Positions 7,308-16,438 of a stretch of DNA of 37,279 nt are shown here, one piece after another. Origin of the DNA: JBCBXA01 sp039816825 (GTDB taxonomy: Bacteria; Pseudomonadota; Alphaproteobacteria; Rhizobiales; Rhizobiaceae). Position numbers and translations under genes: made by a program. Numbering within the stretch: position 1 is the first letter of the stretch; the number at the start of each line of letters is the position of its first letter. The stretch spans positions 1 through 37,279 of the forward strand of contig JBCBXA010000023.1 of the NCBI GenBank assembly GCA_039816825.1. The letters run 5' to 3'. The notes under the pieces were generated by a model. It was not told the DNA's origin. It saw nothing but the letters and a program-made list of their open reading frames with translations, and searched no databases.

Positions 7308-9110
7308 CTAGCCTTTGGGCGCCGGCGGAATGACGCGGATGTTCAGGTCCTGCAACTGAGCAGAAGACACCTCGCTGGGCGCGCCCATGAGCAAATCCAT
7401 GGCCTGCTGGTTCATCGGGAACATGGTCGTTTCGCGCACATTCTTTGTGCCGATGAGGAGCATCACAATCCGGTCGACCCCAGCGGCCATGCCGCCATGG
7501 GGTGGCGCACCATAATGGAACGCGCGGTACATGCCGCCGAACCGCTCTATCAGCACGTCTTCCGAGTAGCCGGCTATCTCGAAGGCCTTCTTCATGATTT
7601 CCGGTTTGTGGTTCCGGATGGCGCCAGACGCAATCTCGTAGCCGTTGCAGACGAGGTCGTACTGCGCCGCCTTCAGATCAAGCGGATCGCGCGTCTCCAG
7701 CCCTTCCAGCCCACCTTCGGGCATGGAGAACGGGTTGTGTGCAAAGTCGATCTCTTTGGTCTGCTCGTCACGCTCATACATGGGGAAATCGACGATCCAG
7801 CAGAGCTCGAAACGCTCCGTGTCGATCAGTTCAAGTTCTTCGCCAACCCGGGTCCGTGCCGCGCCGGCAAAGTCGACAAAGCGGGATGGAATACCCGCCA
7901 CGAAGAAACAGGCATCGCCCGCTTCAAGGCCCATCTGATTGCGGATGGCCTCGGTGCGCTCGACACCGATGTTCTTGGCGAGGGGCCCAGCGCCATCGAT
8001 GGTATCATTCTCCTCGCGCCAGAAGATGTAGCCCAGACCCGGTTGCCCCTCACCCTGGGCCCAGCTGTTCATGCGGTCGCAGAACGCGCGGCTGCCACCG
8101 GTTTTGGCCGGGATTGCCCAGACCTGAACCCGCTCATCCTCTTCCAGCATGCGCGCGAAAATTTTGAAGCCCGAACCACGGAAATGATCCGACACGTCAG
8201 CCATTTCGATCGGGTTGCGCAGGTCAGGTTTGTCAGAACCGTATTTGGCAATCGCCTCATCATGCGGGATGCGGCGGAACTCCTGAGTGACAGGCTTGCC
8301 TTCGGCAAACTGTTCGAACAGGCCACGCAGCACCGGCTCCATGGTGCCCAGCACATCGTCCTGCTCCACAAACGCCATCTCGAGATCGAGCTGGTAGAAC
8401 TCGCCCGGCAGGCGGTCCGCCCGCGGGTCTTCATCGCGGAAGCAAGGCGCGATCTGGAAGTAGCGGTCAAAGCCGCTCATCATGATCAGCTGTTTGAACT
8501 GCTGCGGTGCTTGGGGCAGCGCATAAAACTTGCCAGCGTGAATGCGGCTTGGGACCAGAAAGTCCCGCGCGCCTTCGGGGCTCGATGCGGTTAGGATGGG
8601 GGTCTGGAACTCGGTGAAACCAGCCTCATTCATGTGCTCGCGCATGGCACGCACGATGTTCGACCGAGCCACCATATTCGCATGCATGGTTTCCCGACGC
8701 AGATCGAGGAAGCGATATTTGAGGCGGACATCCTCCGGATAGTCAGGCTCGCCGAACACAGGCAATGGCAGCTCATCTGCAGAACCAAGAACCTCGATGC
8801 CGCGCGCATAGACTTCAATCTCGCCGGTGGCCAAGTCTGAATTGACCGTCTCTTCGGAACGGGCGTTCACATCACCCTGAATCGACAGGCACCATTCACC
8901 TCGCACCGTCTCCGCCGTTGCAAAGGCGTCCGAGTCCGGATCGATGACGATCTGTGTCATGCCAAAATGGTCGCGCAGATCGATGAAGAGCACACCACCG
9001 TGGTCGCGTACGCGGTGTACCCAACCGGCGAGGCGAATGCTCTCGCCGACATGGCTGGCGCGCAGGTCTGCACAGGAATGGCTGCGATAGGCGGAGGGTC
9101 GGAAACTCAT
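7308..9110 (-). CDS. aspS: Aspartate-tRNA ligase, probably the Asp/Asn non-discriminating type
   Basis: A class IIb aminoacyl-tRNA synthetase that charges tRNA with aspartate. The 600-residue length matches bacterial AspRS. It has an N-terminal OB-fold anticodon-binding domain (about residues 1-110, GWVHRVRDHGG), class II motif 2 (FRDEDPRADR followed by EFYQLDLEM), a bacterial GAD insertion around 300-420, and motif 3 (GVDRIVMLL). His37 in RDHGG occupies the position where non-discriminating AspRS enzymes carry His. That would predict Asp-tRNA(Asn) formation and a need for GatCAB; this is inference from one position. It is divergent from rnd, with 165 bases between them. Confidence 0.96.
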   Translation of the reverse strand: MSFRPSAYRSHSCADLRASHVGESIRLAGWVHRVRDHGGVLFIDLRDHFGMTQIVIDPDSDAFATAETVRGEWCLSIQGDVNARSEETVNSDLATGEIEVYARGIEVLGSADELPLPVFGEPDYPEDVRLKYRFLDLRRETMHANMVARSNIVRAMREHMNEAGFTEFQTPILTASSPEGARDFLVPSRIHAGKFYALPQAPQQFKQLIMMSGFDRYFQIAPCFRDEDPRADRLPGEFYQLDLEMAFVEQDDVLGTMEPVLRGLFEQFAEGKPVTQEFRRIPHDEAIAKYGSDKPDLRNPIEMADVSDHFRGSGFKIFARMLEEDERVQVWAIPAKTGGSRAFCDRMNSWAQGEGQPGLGYIFWREENDTIDGAGPLAKNIGVERTEAIRNQMGLEAGDACFFVAGIPSRFVDFAGAARTRVGEELELIDTERFELCWIVDFPMYERDEQTKEIDFAHNPFSMPEGGLEGLETRDPLDLKAAQYDLVCNGYEIASGAIRNHKPEIMKKAFEIAGYSEDVLIERFGGMYRAFHYGAPPHGGMAAGVDRIVMLLIGTKNVRETTMFPMNQQAMDLLMGAPSEVSSAQLQDLNIRVIPPAPKG

Positions 9111-9275
9111 GTCAGAAGCGTCTTTTCAGAAGTGGGCGCGGGCCAACCGTGGCGGCGGCGCGAATTTGGGCGGACAAACGCATTGAGGGGGCGAATTGTC
9201 AAGAACTGGGGGGCTTCAACAAGCCATCAGCAGCACTCTCTGGTCTTGTGGAAGAGTGTTGGCTAATCAGCATAC

Positions 9276-10442
9276 ATGAAAATCATAACGACGACGGCCG
9301 ATCTGGCCGAAACCTGTCAGCAGTTTGCCCAGCAAGACAGGCCCGAGCCTTACATCACAGTCGACACCGAATTCCTTCGCGAAACGACGTTCTGGCCGCA
9401 ACTGTGCCTGATCCAGATGGCCAGCCCGGACGAGGCTGTCATCATCGACTCAATGGCTGACGGGCTCGATCTGAAGCCGTTCCTGGATCTGATGGCGGAT
9501 CAGGCCATCATCAAAGTGTTCCACGCCGCCCGGCAGGATATTGAGATCATCTTTCAGCTGATGGATAGCGTGCCTAACCCGGTGTTTGACACCCAGGTTG
9601 CTGCGATGGTCTGCGGCTATGGCGACCAGATTGGTTATGACAATCTGGTGCAACGGGTCACGGGCGGGCGGATCGACAAGACGTCACGCTTCACCGATTG
9701 GAGTCGTCGTCCGCTTTCCGACAAGCAACTCGAATATGCGCTGGCGGACGTGACTCATTTGCGCGACGTGTACACATCCCTCAAGCAGCAACTCGAGAAG
9801 GCAGGTCGCACAAAATGGGTCTCTGAAGAGATGGCCGTTCTGACGGCGAGGGAAACCTATGATTCGCCGCCTGAAGACGCGTGGAAACGCATGCGGATGC
9901 GGGCGCGAAAGCCGATGGAGCTTGCGGTTCTACAGAAGGTGGCCGAATGGCGCGAGCGCGAAGCCCGAGAACGCGACGTGCCGCGCGGGCGCATCCTAAA
10001 AGACGACGCGCTTTACGAACTGGCGCAGCAGCAACCCAAGACTGCCGATGAGCTCGGACGGTTGAGGGCGGTGCCACGGGGCTTCGAAAAGTCGCGCAAT
10101 GCGGAGGGTCTGCTGGCAGCAGTGGCTGAAGCATTGGCGATCAGCAGAGACTCGTTGCCCAAAATACCCAAAGCCAGGCGCCACCCTGAAGGGACAGGCG
10201 CGGCCGTGGACTTGCTCAAGGTTCTGTTGAAACTGGTGGCCGAGGAAAATGGTGTGGCTGCAAAGGTGCTCGCCACGACAGACGATCTGGAAAAGATCGC
10301 CATCGGCGACACAGAAAATGTGGCGGCGCTTCGGGGCTGGCGCTTCGACCTGTTCGGATCGCAGGCTCTCGAGCTCAAAGACGGCAAGATCGCGCTGGGC
10401 TTCGATGGCAAGTCCATGAGCGTTATCGAGCTGGAAGACTGA
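9276..10442 (+). CDS. rnd: Ribonuclease D
   Basis: A 3'-5' exoribonuclease that trims tRNA and other stable RNA precursors. It has a DEDDy exonuclease domain in residues 1-175: Exo I with Asp30 and Glu32 (TVDTEF), Exo II with Asp88 (HAARQD), and Exo III with Tyr154 and Asp158 (YALADVTHLRDVY). An HRDC nucleic-acid-binding domain follows at about 210-285 (KPMELAVLQKVAEWRE through LRAVPRGF). The 388-residue length is normal. The stop codon directly abuts the convergent ppx stop, forming TGATCA at 10440-10445, with no room for a terminator between them. Confidence 0.95.
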   Translation: MKIITTTADLAETCQQFAQQDRPEPYITVDTEFLRETTFWPQLCLIQMASPDEAVIIDSMADGLDLKPFLDLMADQAIIKVFHAARQDIEIIFQLMDSVPNPVFDTQVAAMVCGYGDQIGYDNLVQRVTGGRIDKTSRFTDWSRRPLSDKQLEYALADVTHLRDVYTSLKQQLEKAGRTKWVSEEMAVLTARETYDSPPEDAWKRMRMRARKPMELAVLQKVAEWREREARERDVPRGRILKDDALYELAQQQPKTADELGRLRAVPRGFEKSRNAEGLLAAVAEALAISRDSLPKIPKARRHPEGTGAAVDLLKVLLKLVAEENGVAAKVLATTDDLEKIAIGDTENVAALRGWRFDLFGSQALELKDGKIALGFDGKSMSVIELED

Positions 10443-11987
10443 TCATTCAGCCACTCGAATATCCGTTTCGAGCTCGACTAGACTTCCCAACTGGCGCATG
10501 CGGCGAGCCGGACGCTCGCCGTTTAGGGTTTCCATCGAGCTTGGCAGGCGCAGAATGAGGCATTCGCTGTCCGCGCGTTCAAAGGCCAGTTCAGGCAGTA
10601 TGTTGGGCATGAAGCCCGTGAACAGATAAGCCACCCGCATGATGGCACCCAGCAGTTTGGCCAGGTGCGTCAGGTCTTCGCCGGCAATACCAAGCAGGCG
10701 ATCACTCAGAGCGTCGTCTCTGAGACCTTCATTGCGATAGTAAGACACCAGAGCCAGGAAAGCCCGGCCAGCATGATCGATGGCTCTGAAATCACCATTG
10801 GCGATGATGTTGAGGGATTGCTCACCGCGATAGTCGGGATGGGCCCTCCAGGATGTGTCAGCCAGCAGGCATGCGGCGACGCGCAGGCGCTTCTGGTTCT
10901 CGGTTTCTTCCAATCCAAATGCCGTAAAGGCGCTCTGGGTGAAGGCGCACAGTTCGATAGCGTGGCCGACAGAACGGGCGCGCAGACGCGAGAGCGTGTG
11001 TGCGGCCGTGAGCAGTGGATCCAGGCTCGCAATCTCCGGAGAAAGGCTCTCATGGAGATAGCCTTCACGCACGCCCACCGCCGAAAACCGCACCCGCTCG
11101 GCTGTCATCGCTACAATGCACTCGCGAAGAACAGCAGCCCCAATCGGCAGAAGCGCACGCCTATTGGATGAAACCGAGCCAATCGCAGCCATATTGTCCT
11201 GCTCGCCCGCCATCACGGCTTCGCAGAATTTAACGGCCTCGAGGCGAGGCAATTGATAGTCATGGATGATCCGCAACGGATAGTCCTGCTCGGCCATGTG
11301 CAGCAGGCCTAGGTTGCGCCACGTCCCGCCGACCGCGAAGAAGTCGCCACCCCTGGCCTTTTCGATCGCGGTTGACTTAGTGAGCGCCTTGCGGGCGATC
11401 TTGGCCGCCTTTTGCGGATCGCCTTGCGCATCATGAAACAGCCTCAAGCCGCCAAGCGGCATCGTACGCTCGTCGGAGAATTCTCCCTTGCGAATGCGCA
11501 GGACCTCAAGACTGCCTCCACCCATGTCTCCAACAAGACCTTTGGGCTTGTAGAAACCGGACTGCACACCGACGGCGGCGAAGTGCGCTTCCTCCCTGCC
11601 CGAAAGGACACGAATTTCCTCGTCGAGGGCCGCTTGGGCCGCATGTAGAAACGCGTCGCCATTGCTAGCATCTCGCGCGGCCGCAGTCGCGAAGGCGTGG
11701 ACCTCCGAAGCGCCGCATTGCTCGATCAGCCGACGAAAGCGCGTAAGCGAAGAAACAGTGCGCGCCTGCCCCTCTTCACTGATGGCGCCAGTCTCGGCGA
11801 CACCTGCTCCAAGGCCTGCTTGAAGCTTCTCATTGTAAAGTATGTTGGGGGAGCGACTGCCGCCTTCATATACCACGAGACGCACAGAGTTGGAGCCGAT
11901 ATCGACCACGGCAACCGGCGCCGTCGATGGAAGCTGCGCGGCCGCAACAATTGCATCCAGCCGCGGACAGCCTGATACGGCAGTCAA
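10443..11987 (-). CDS. ppx: Exopolyphosphatase / Ppx-GppA phosphatase
   Basis: Degrades inorganic polyphosphate from the chain end, or pppGpp in related enzymes. The ASKHA-fold phosphate loops are visible: VVDIGSNSVRLVVY (residues 27-40) and LVGDMGGGSLEV (151-162), with the SGREEA segment (129-134) carrying the catalytic acidic residues between them. A helical C-terminal half follows, with several His/Asp pairs, as in alphaproteobacterial Ppx. The TTG start at 11987 has a strong purine-rich GGGGTGG upstream. It lies 63 bases downstream of ppk on the same strand, so synthesis and degradation of polyphosphate are encoded together. Confidence 0.94.
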   Translation of the reverse strand: MTAVSGCPRLDAIVAAAQLPSTAPVAVVDIGSNSVRLVVYEGGSRSPNILYNEKLQAGLGAGVAETGAISEEGQARTVSSLTRFRRLIEQCGASEVHAFATAAARDASNGDAFLHAAQAALDEEIRVLSGREEAHFAAVGVQSGFYKPKGLVGDMGGGSLEVLRIRKGEFSDERTMPLGGLRLFHDAQGDPQKAAKIARKALTKSTAIEKARGGDFFAVGGTWRNLGLLHMAEQDYPLRIIHDYQLPRLEAVKFCEAVMAGEQDNMAAIGSVSSNRRALLPIGAAVLRECIVAMTAERVRFSAVGVREGYLHESLSPEIASLDPLLTAAHTLSRLRARSVGHAIELCAFTQSAFTAFGLEETENQKRLRVAACLLADTSWRAHPDYRGEQSLNIIANGDFRAIDHAGRAFLALVSYYRNEGLRDDALSDRLLGIAGEDLTHLAKLLGAIMRVAYLFTGFMPNILPELAFERADSECLILRLPSSMETLNGERPARRMRQLGSLVELETDIRVAE

Positions 11988-12050
11988 AGGACCACCCCTT
12001 CGATCAGAAGGTGCCTGGCGATTGGAAAGTGCCTGGGAACTCGCCGAAGA

Positions 12051-14231
12051 CTAGTCCCGGCCCTGATCTGCAAAGAAGCGCGGCGCATTCTTTTTGAGTG
12101 CCTTGCCACGCCCGGACAGGGAAGGATTGGTCATGAAATATTCCTGGCTGGAGAACGGTTTTTCCCCGTCTTTCCGCTGGATTCGCCGGGATGTCCCATC
12201 CGACAGGACCTCCCAGGCCTGAAGATTGTCCTGCAGATTGGCCATCATGATCTGATCAAGCACCTGCCGGTGGACTGTGCGGTTGAGCAGAGGCGTCAGC
12301 ACCTCACAGCGCCGATCAAGGTTTCTGGGCATCAGGTCAGCAGAGCCAATCAGCACCACGGCATCGTCGTGAGGCATCAGGGTGCCGTTGGCGAAGCAGT
12401 AAATGCGGCTGTGCTCAAGAAAGCGTCCGACGATGGACCGGACATGGATGTTCTCCGACAGGCCGGGCACCTGGGGCCGCAGAGCGCAGATGCCGCGCAC
12501 GGTCAGGTAGACGCTCACGCCCGCAGCCGACGCCTCGTAGAGCCGGTCAATGACCTTGGGGTCCACCAGGGAGTTCATCTTCATCATGATTTGAGCGGGG
12601 CGGCCCTCCCTGGCCGCCGCTATCTCGGCATCGGTCAGTTCGAGAATGCGTTTGCGCATGTCAAACGGCGAGACAACGAGTTCCTGCACGTCCTTGGGCC
12701 GCGCATATCCGGTGATGTGGTTGAACACGAGACCCACATCGCTGGCGATGGTCTCGTTGGCCGTGAAGAGGCTCAGATCGGTGTAAATCTTCGCGGTGAT
12801 CGGATGATAGTTGCCGGTGCCCAGGTGCACATAGGAGCGCAAACCATGTTCCTCGCGCCGCACCACCAAGCTCATCTTGGCGTGGGTCTTCAAGTCGATG
12901 AAGCCAAAGACCACCTGTACCCCCGCCCGTTCTAAGTCGCGAGCCCAGCGTATGTTGGCCTCTTCGTCAAAACGCGCCTTCAGTTCCACAAGGGCGGTGA
13001 CCGACTTGCCGGCCTCAGCCGCCTCAATAAGCGCGCGGACAATCGGACTGTTGTTGGATGTCCGATAGAGCGTTTGCTTGATCGCCAGCACATTGGGGTC
13101 CTGCGCCGCCTGATGGAGAAACTGCACCACCACATCGAAGCTCTCAAAGGGGTGATGGACCATGATGTCCTTTTGCTGAATGGCAGCAAAACAGTCGCCG
13201 CCATGCTCCCGGATGCGTTCCGGAAAGCGCGCTTTGAAGGGCTCGAACTTCAGTTCTGGGCGATCTGCCGCGACGATTTCTGACAGGGAGCTGAGCGGCA
13301 ACAGTTCGCGGAAGAGCATGGTCTGTCCGCCGGTCACGGGGACGGCTTCAATGATAAAGTCGTGCAGGTCCTGCGGAAGATCATCATCCATCTCGAGACG
13401 AATGACGGAGCCACGCTTGCGCCTCCGAAGCGCGCTTTCAAACAGCCGGACCAGGTCTTCGGCCTCTTCCTCAATCTCAAGATCGCTGTCACGAATGACG
13501 CGAAACGCGCCGCCGCCCACAAAGACGTAGCCGGGGAACAGCACGTCAACGAAGCTCTCCACCGTGTGGTCGGTGCGCACGAAGCGGATCGCTTCGCCAG
13601 CAACGGAAGGCAGCGCAATGAATTGCGGCATGTTGAGCGCCATGCGGACAAGCCCGGTCATGGTCTTGTCGCCGTTTTTGGCCTGCAGCTTCATGGCCAG
13701 CGCAAGCCCCTGATTGGGTATGAAAGGGAAAGGGTGCGCGGGATCGATCGAAAGTGGCGTGAGGACCGGAAATATCTCGGCGAGGAAAAACGCCCGCAGC
13801 CACTCGCTTTCTTCCGTGTTCAAACTTTCGGGGGTGACAACCGAGATCTTCTCCTTTTCAAGCTCACCGCGGAGCTTCGACCAGGTTTCGTGCTGCGAAG
13901 CCTGCAGCCCGGCCACCACATCATCCACTGCGCTGAGCTGCTCCCTTGGCGTACGACCGTCGTAAGACGGGGTTTCGACGCCCTCATAGATCTGCCCAAT
14001 CAGACCCGCGACGCGGACCATGAAAAACTCATCCAGATTGGCCGCTGAAATCGACAGAAAGCGCAGGCGTTCGAGAAGCGGGTGCGTCTCGTTCAGAGCT
14101 TCGGCCAGCACGCGCCGGTTGAACTCCAGCCAGGAAAGCTCACGGTTCACAAAGCGATCGGGGCGCTGAAGCCATTCCTCCACGCTCAAGGGGGCATCTT
14201 CCTCAATGCTGATAATCTGTGCTTGCGTCAC
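12051..14231 (-). CDS. ppk: Polyphosphate kinase 1
   Basis: Transfers the gamma phosphate of ATP reversibly to polyphosphate. It has the four-domain PPK1 layout: N-terminal RFVNRELSWLEFNRRVL (26-42), a head domain, and two phospholipase-D-like catalytic domains. The autophosphorylated histidine is His450 in KTHAKMSLV, and the second conserved histidine is His607 in GRFLEHSRI. The length of 726 is usual for alphaproteobacteria, which carry a C-terminal extension compared with the E. coli enzyme. The GTG start is supported by GGGGAG six to seven bases upstream. It is third in the permease-hdaA-ppk-ppx run. Confidence 0.97.
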   Translation of the reverse strand: MTQAQIISIEEDAPLSVEEWLQRPDRFVNRELSWLEFNRRVLAEALNETHPLLERLRFLSISAANLDEFFMVRVAGLIGQIYEGVETPSYDGRTPREQLSAVDDVVAGLQASQHETWSKLRGELEKEKISVVTPESLNTEESEWLRAFFLAEIFPVLTPLSIDPAHPFPFIPNQGLALAMKLQAKNGDKTMTGLVRMALNMPQFIALPSVAGEAIRFVRTDHTVESFVDVLFPGYVFVGGGAFRVIRDSDLEIEEEAEDLVRLFESALRRRKRGSVIRLEMDDDLPQDLHDFIIEAVPVTGGQTMLFRELLPLSSLSEIVAADRPELKFEPFKARFPERIREHGGDCFAAIQQKDIMVHHPFESFDVVVQFLHQAAQDPNVLAIKQTLYRTSNNSPIVRALIEAAEAGKSVTALVELKARFDEEANIRWARDLERAGVQVVFGFIDLKTHAKMSLVVRREEHGLRSYVHLGTGNYHPITAKIYTDLSLFTANETIASDVGLVFNHITGYARPKDVQELVVSPFDMRKRILELTDAEIAAAREGRPAQIMMKMNSLVDPKVIDRLYEASAAGVSVYLTVRGICALRPQVPGLSENIHVRSIVGRFLEHSRIYCFANGTLMPHDDAVVLIGSADLMPRNLDRRCEVLTPLLNRTVHRQVLDQIMMANLQDNLQAWEVLSDGTSRRIQRKDGEKPFSSQEYFMTNPSLSGRGKALKKNAPRFFADQGRD

Positions 14232-14311
14232 GTTCCGCTCCCCTGCCCGACTTTCACTTACGTGTCATAAGACCGGCGCTTGTCAAAATCGTGAAGGTGA
14301 ACACCGGATCG

Positions 14312-14986
14312 TCAGCCACCCTCCTCGGCAGAGTAGAGCGCGTCCAGAACACGTCCGGCCAGCGGTCGGGTGATGGGCCTCTTCTCCACGAGGGCAATAT
14401 GATCCAGTTCAGCCACCACCTGTCCCGCAGCCGCGAGCGACCGCTCCATCCGGTTGACCAGATATTGAACGGTGGCATCGTCAACAGCCATCTGCCGATC
14501 CGAGATGAGCTTCCGCAGAACGCTTTCAAGCAGTTGATCATCAGGGGGCTGAATGGTGGCAACTGACGCGGCGCGCAGACGCGAGGCGAGATCCGGCAGC
14601 TCGATTGCGAAGGCGTTTGCCGGCTTTCTGGAGGTCACCAGCAGGGTGCATCCTGATTGCCGGACCGCATTGATGAGATGAAATATATTGGTTTCGTTGA
14701 ACGCAGCTCGATCCAGATCCTCAACCAGATAATGACCGGCCTCCGCAAAATCGGAAGGGCTGAGGGCAGCTGTGTCCAGCAGTTTGGCACCGGAACGATC
14801 TACCCAAACCCGTGCCAGATGGCTTTTGCCAGACCCCTCCGGACCGATCAGCATGGCGATTGGTGACGGCCAGTGGGGCCAGGCGTCAACGAATGCTATC
14901 GCCGCCTGATTGGCTGGTGCCTCCACCAGATCATCGCGTTCGAATGACGGCTCAAGGCTGATATCCAGCGGCAGCTGCGCAGCCAT
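14312..14986 (-). CDS. hdaA: HdaA, DnaA-related regulator of replication initiation
   Basis: A AAA+ protein related to DnaA but lacking the DNA-binding domain. With the sliding clamp it stimulates ATP hydrolysis by DnaA and so prevents re-initiation (RIDA). The N-terminus QLPLDI (4-9) matches the clamp-binding hexapeptide of Hda proteins. Walker A is GPEGSGKS (48-55), the Walker B region is YLVEDLD (86-92), sensor I is LLVTSR, and LPDLASRLRAA is the box VII region with the arginine finger. The ATG at 14986 is preferred over the TTG at 14989. It overlaps the stop of the upstream permease (TGATG), so translation is likely coupled. The same neighbours (perM-type gene, ppk, ppx) recur in Hyphomicrobiales. 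Confidence 0.9.
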   Translation of the reverse strand: MAAQLPLDISLEPSFERDDLVEAPANQAAIAFVDAWPHWPSPIAMLIGPEGSGKSHLARVWVDRSGAKLLDTAALSPSDFAEAGHYLVEDLDRAAFNETNIFHLINAVRQSGCTLLVTSRKPANAFAIELPDLASRLRAASVATIQPPDDQLLESVLRKLISDRQMAVDDATVQYLVNRMERSLAAAGQVVAELDHIALVEKRPITRPLAGRVLDALYSAEEGG

Positions 14987-16176
14987 CAAGCCGCTTCCTC
15001 GCCTTCTTCGGTTTCGTCAGCTTTGCCGCTACCCATGTAGAACTCGCTGTTCTCGTAACGCTCGACGCCAAACCGCACCAAAACCCCCAGTGCCGCCGCC
15101 ACGGGAACTGCAATCAGCAGACCCGTGAAGCCCATCAGCGCACCAAAAGCGAAGAGTGCAAACATAAGCCAAACCGGGTGCAGGCCCACGCTGTCACCAA
15201 TCAGTTTCGGCTGGAGAATGTTGCCCTCAAGAAACTGCCCCGCAAAGAAGATTGCCGCCGTCGCAGCAATCCAGATAAAATCTGGCCAGAACTGTACGAG
15301 TGCAACGCCCACGGAAAGCACAAGACCAAGGATCGAGCCGACAAATGGAATGAAACTGACGAGCCCGGCGAAGAGACCGATCAAAAGGCCAAAGTTGAGG
15401 CCGATGAGCGACAGGCCAACGGCGTAAAAGATGCCAAGAATGAGGCACAGGCTGCCCTGCCCGCGGATAAAGCCGGCAATGGCGCCGTTCATTTCGCGGC
15501 CGATCCGGCGCAGATCGCCCTTGTGATCGCGTGGCAGAAGCTTGTCGAGGCGCGCCATCATGTTGTCCCAGTCGAGCAACAGGTAGAAGGCAACTACCGG
15601 GGTTACGACAAGCAGCGACAGCGAGTTGAACAGGGCCGATCCTGACGAGATCACGCCAACAAAGAATTTGGTGCCAAAATTGGTGATCTGGCCGATCACA
15701 TCAGGCCCGAACAGTTCGCCTGACAAACCCTCCAGTGCCGTCTCGCCCTCTCCGAACAGACGTTGCACCAAAGCGTTCTCGGACGTCCGCGCCCAATTCA
15801 CCAACTCCACAAGTCGAGCCCGCAGGTCCTGAATCAGAGTTGGCAGATAGTCGATGAAATTCGCCAGCTGGCTGACCAGAGACGGAATGATCAGAAGCAG
15901 CGCAAAGATGGTCATGAACATGAAGGTCACCAGAATGGTCACCGTCGCCCAAACCCGGGACATGCCTTTGCGCTCCAGCCAATCGGCCACAGGGTCGAGC
16001 AGATAAGCCAGAGCTCCCCCCGCCAGAAACGGCAGAAGAATGGAGCGAAACAGCCACAGGAAAACCACGGCAAAGATTGCGGCCAGCGTCCAGAAAACAG
16101 CTCGGCGTGTTACAACAAAGGCCACGTTGTCGGTGACCTCAGCGACCGGGGTGGTTTTGCGACTTGCTTTCGCCAT
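14986..16176 (-). CDS. AI-2E (PerM-like) family membrane transporter
   Basis: An inner-membrane protein of the AI-2E/PerM family, whose members move small molecules or ions; the substrate here is unknown. About seven to eight hydrophobic segments are visible. They include a pair near the N-terminus (FWTLAAIFAVVFLWLF), a large central hydrophilic loop (about residues 110-190), and the family signature around FIPFVGSILGLVLSVGVAL and EGNILQPKLIGDSVGLHP near the C-terminus. The tail is acidic (ETEEGEEAA). The start at 16176 is chosen because GGAG lies eight bases upstream. The frame stays open to a TTG at 16242 and an ATG near 16216, so a start up to 22 codons earlier is possible. It is the first gene of the run through ppx. 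Confidence 0.88.
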   Translation of the reverse strand: MAKASRKTTPVAEVTDNVAFVVTRRAVFWTLAAIFAVVFLWLFRSILLPFLAGGALAYLLDPVADWLERKGMSRVWATVTILVTFMFMTIFALLLIIPSLVSQLANFIDYLPTLIQDLRARLVELVNWARTSENALVQRLFGEGETALEGLSGELFGPDVIGQITNFGTKFFVGVISSGSALFNSLSLLVVTPVVAFYLLLDWDNMMARLDKLLPRDHKGDLRRIGREMNGAIAGFIRGQGSLCLILGIFYAVGLSLIGLNFGLLIGLFAGLVSFIPFVGSILGLVLSVGVALVQFWPDFIWIAATAAIFFAGQFLEGNILQPKLIGDSVGLHPVWLMFALFAFGALMGFTGLLIAVPVAAALGVLVRFGVERYENSEFYMGSGKADETEEGEEAA

Positions 16177-16438
16177 CTCAAGCGCTCCAGATTTTTCCGC
16201 CTGCACGTCCCCGTGCATCGCGCGCGACCGGGGAACGGTCAAGCATATTGCAGTTACCAGCAGAGTTCGTCTTCCGGTTGGCTTTCATGTGGATATGGGC
16301 GGGGATAAGTCTTCACAAAAGGCCCACGCGCCGCCGTGTTTGATAAGGCGAGCGCGAGCATGTTGAAGACGACCACTGGTAAAAGTAGCTCGCAAAACAC
16401 GGCCAATAACCACGGGCACACAAGCTGGGACCCAAAAG

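Noticed and set aside
7497..8594. 365-codon open frame opposite aspS
   Set aside because: Antisense shadow of a full-length, motif-complete AspRS.
16177..16438. Possible riboswitch or purine operator in front of purM
   Set aside because: No conserved riboswitch core or clear palindrome seen; treated as a divergent promoter region only.
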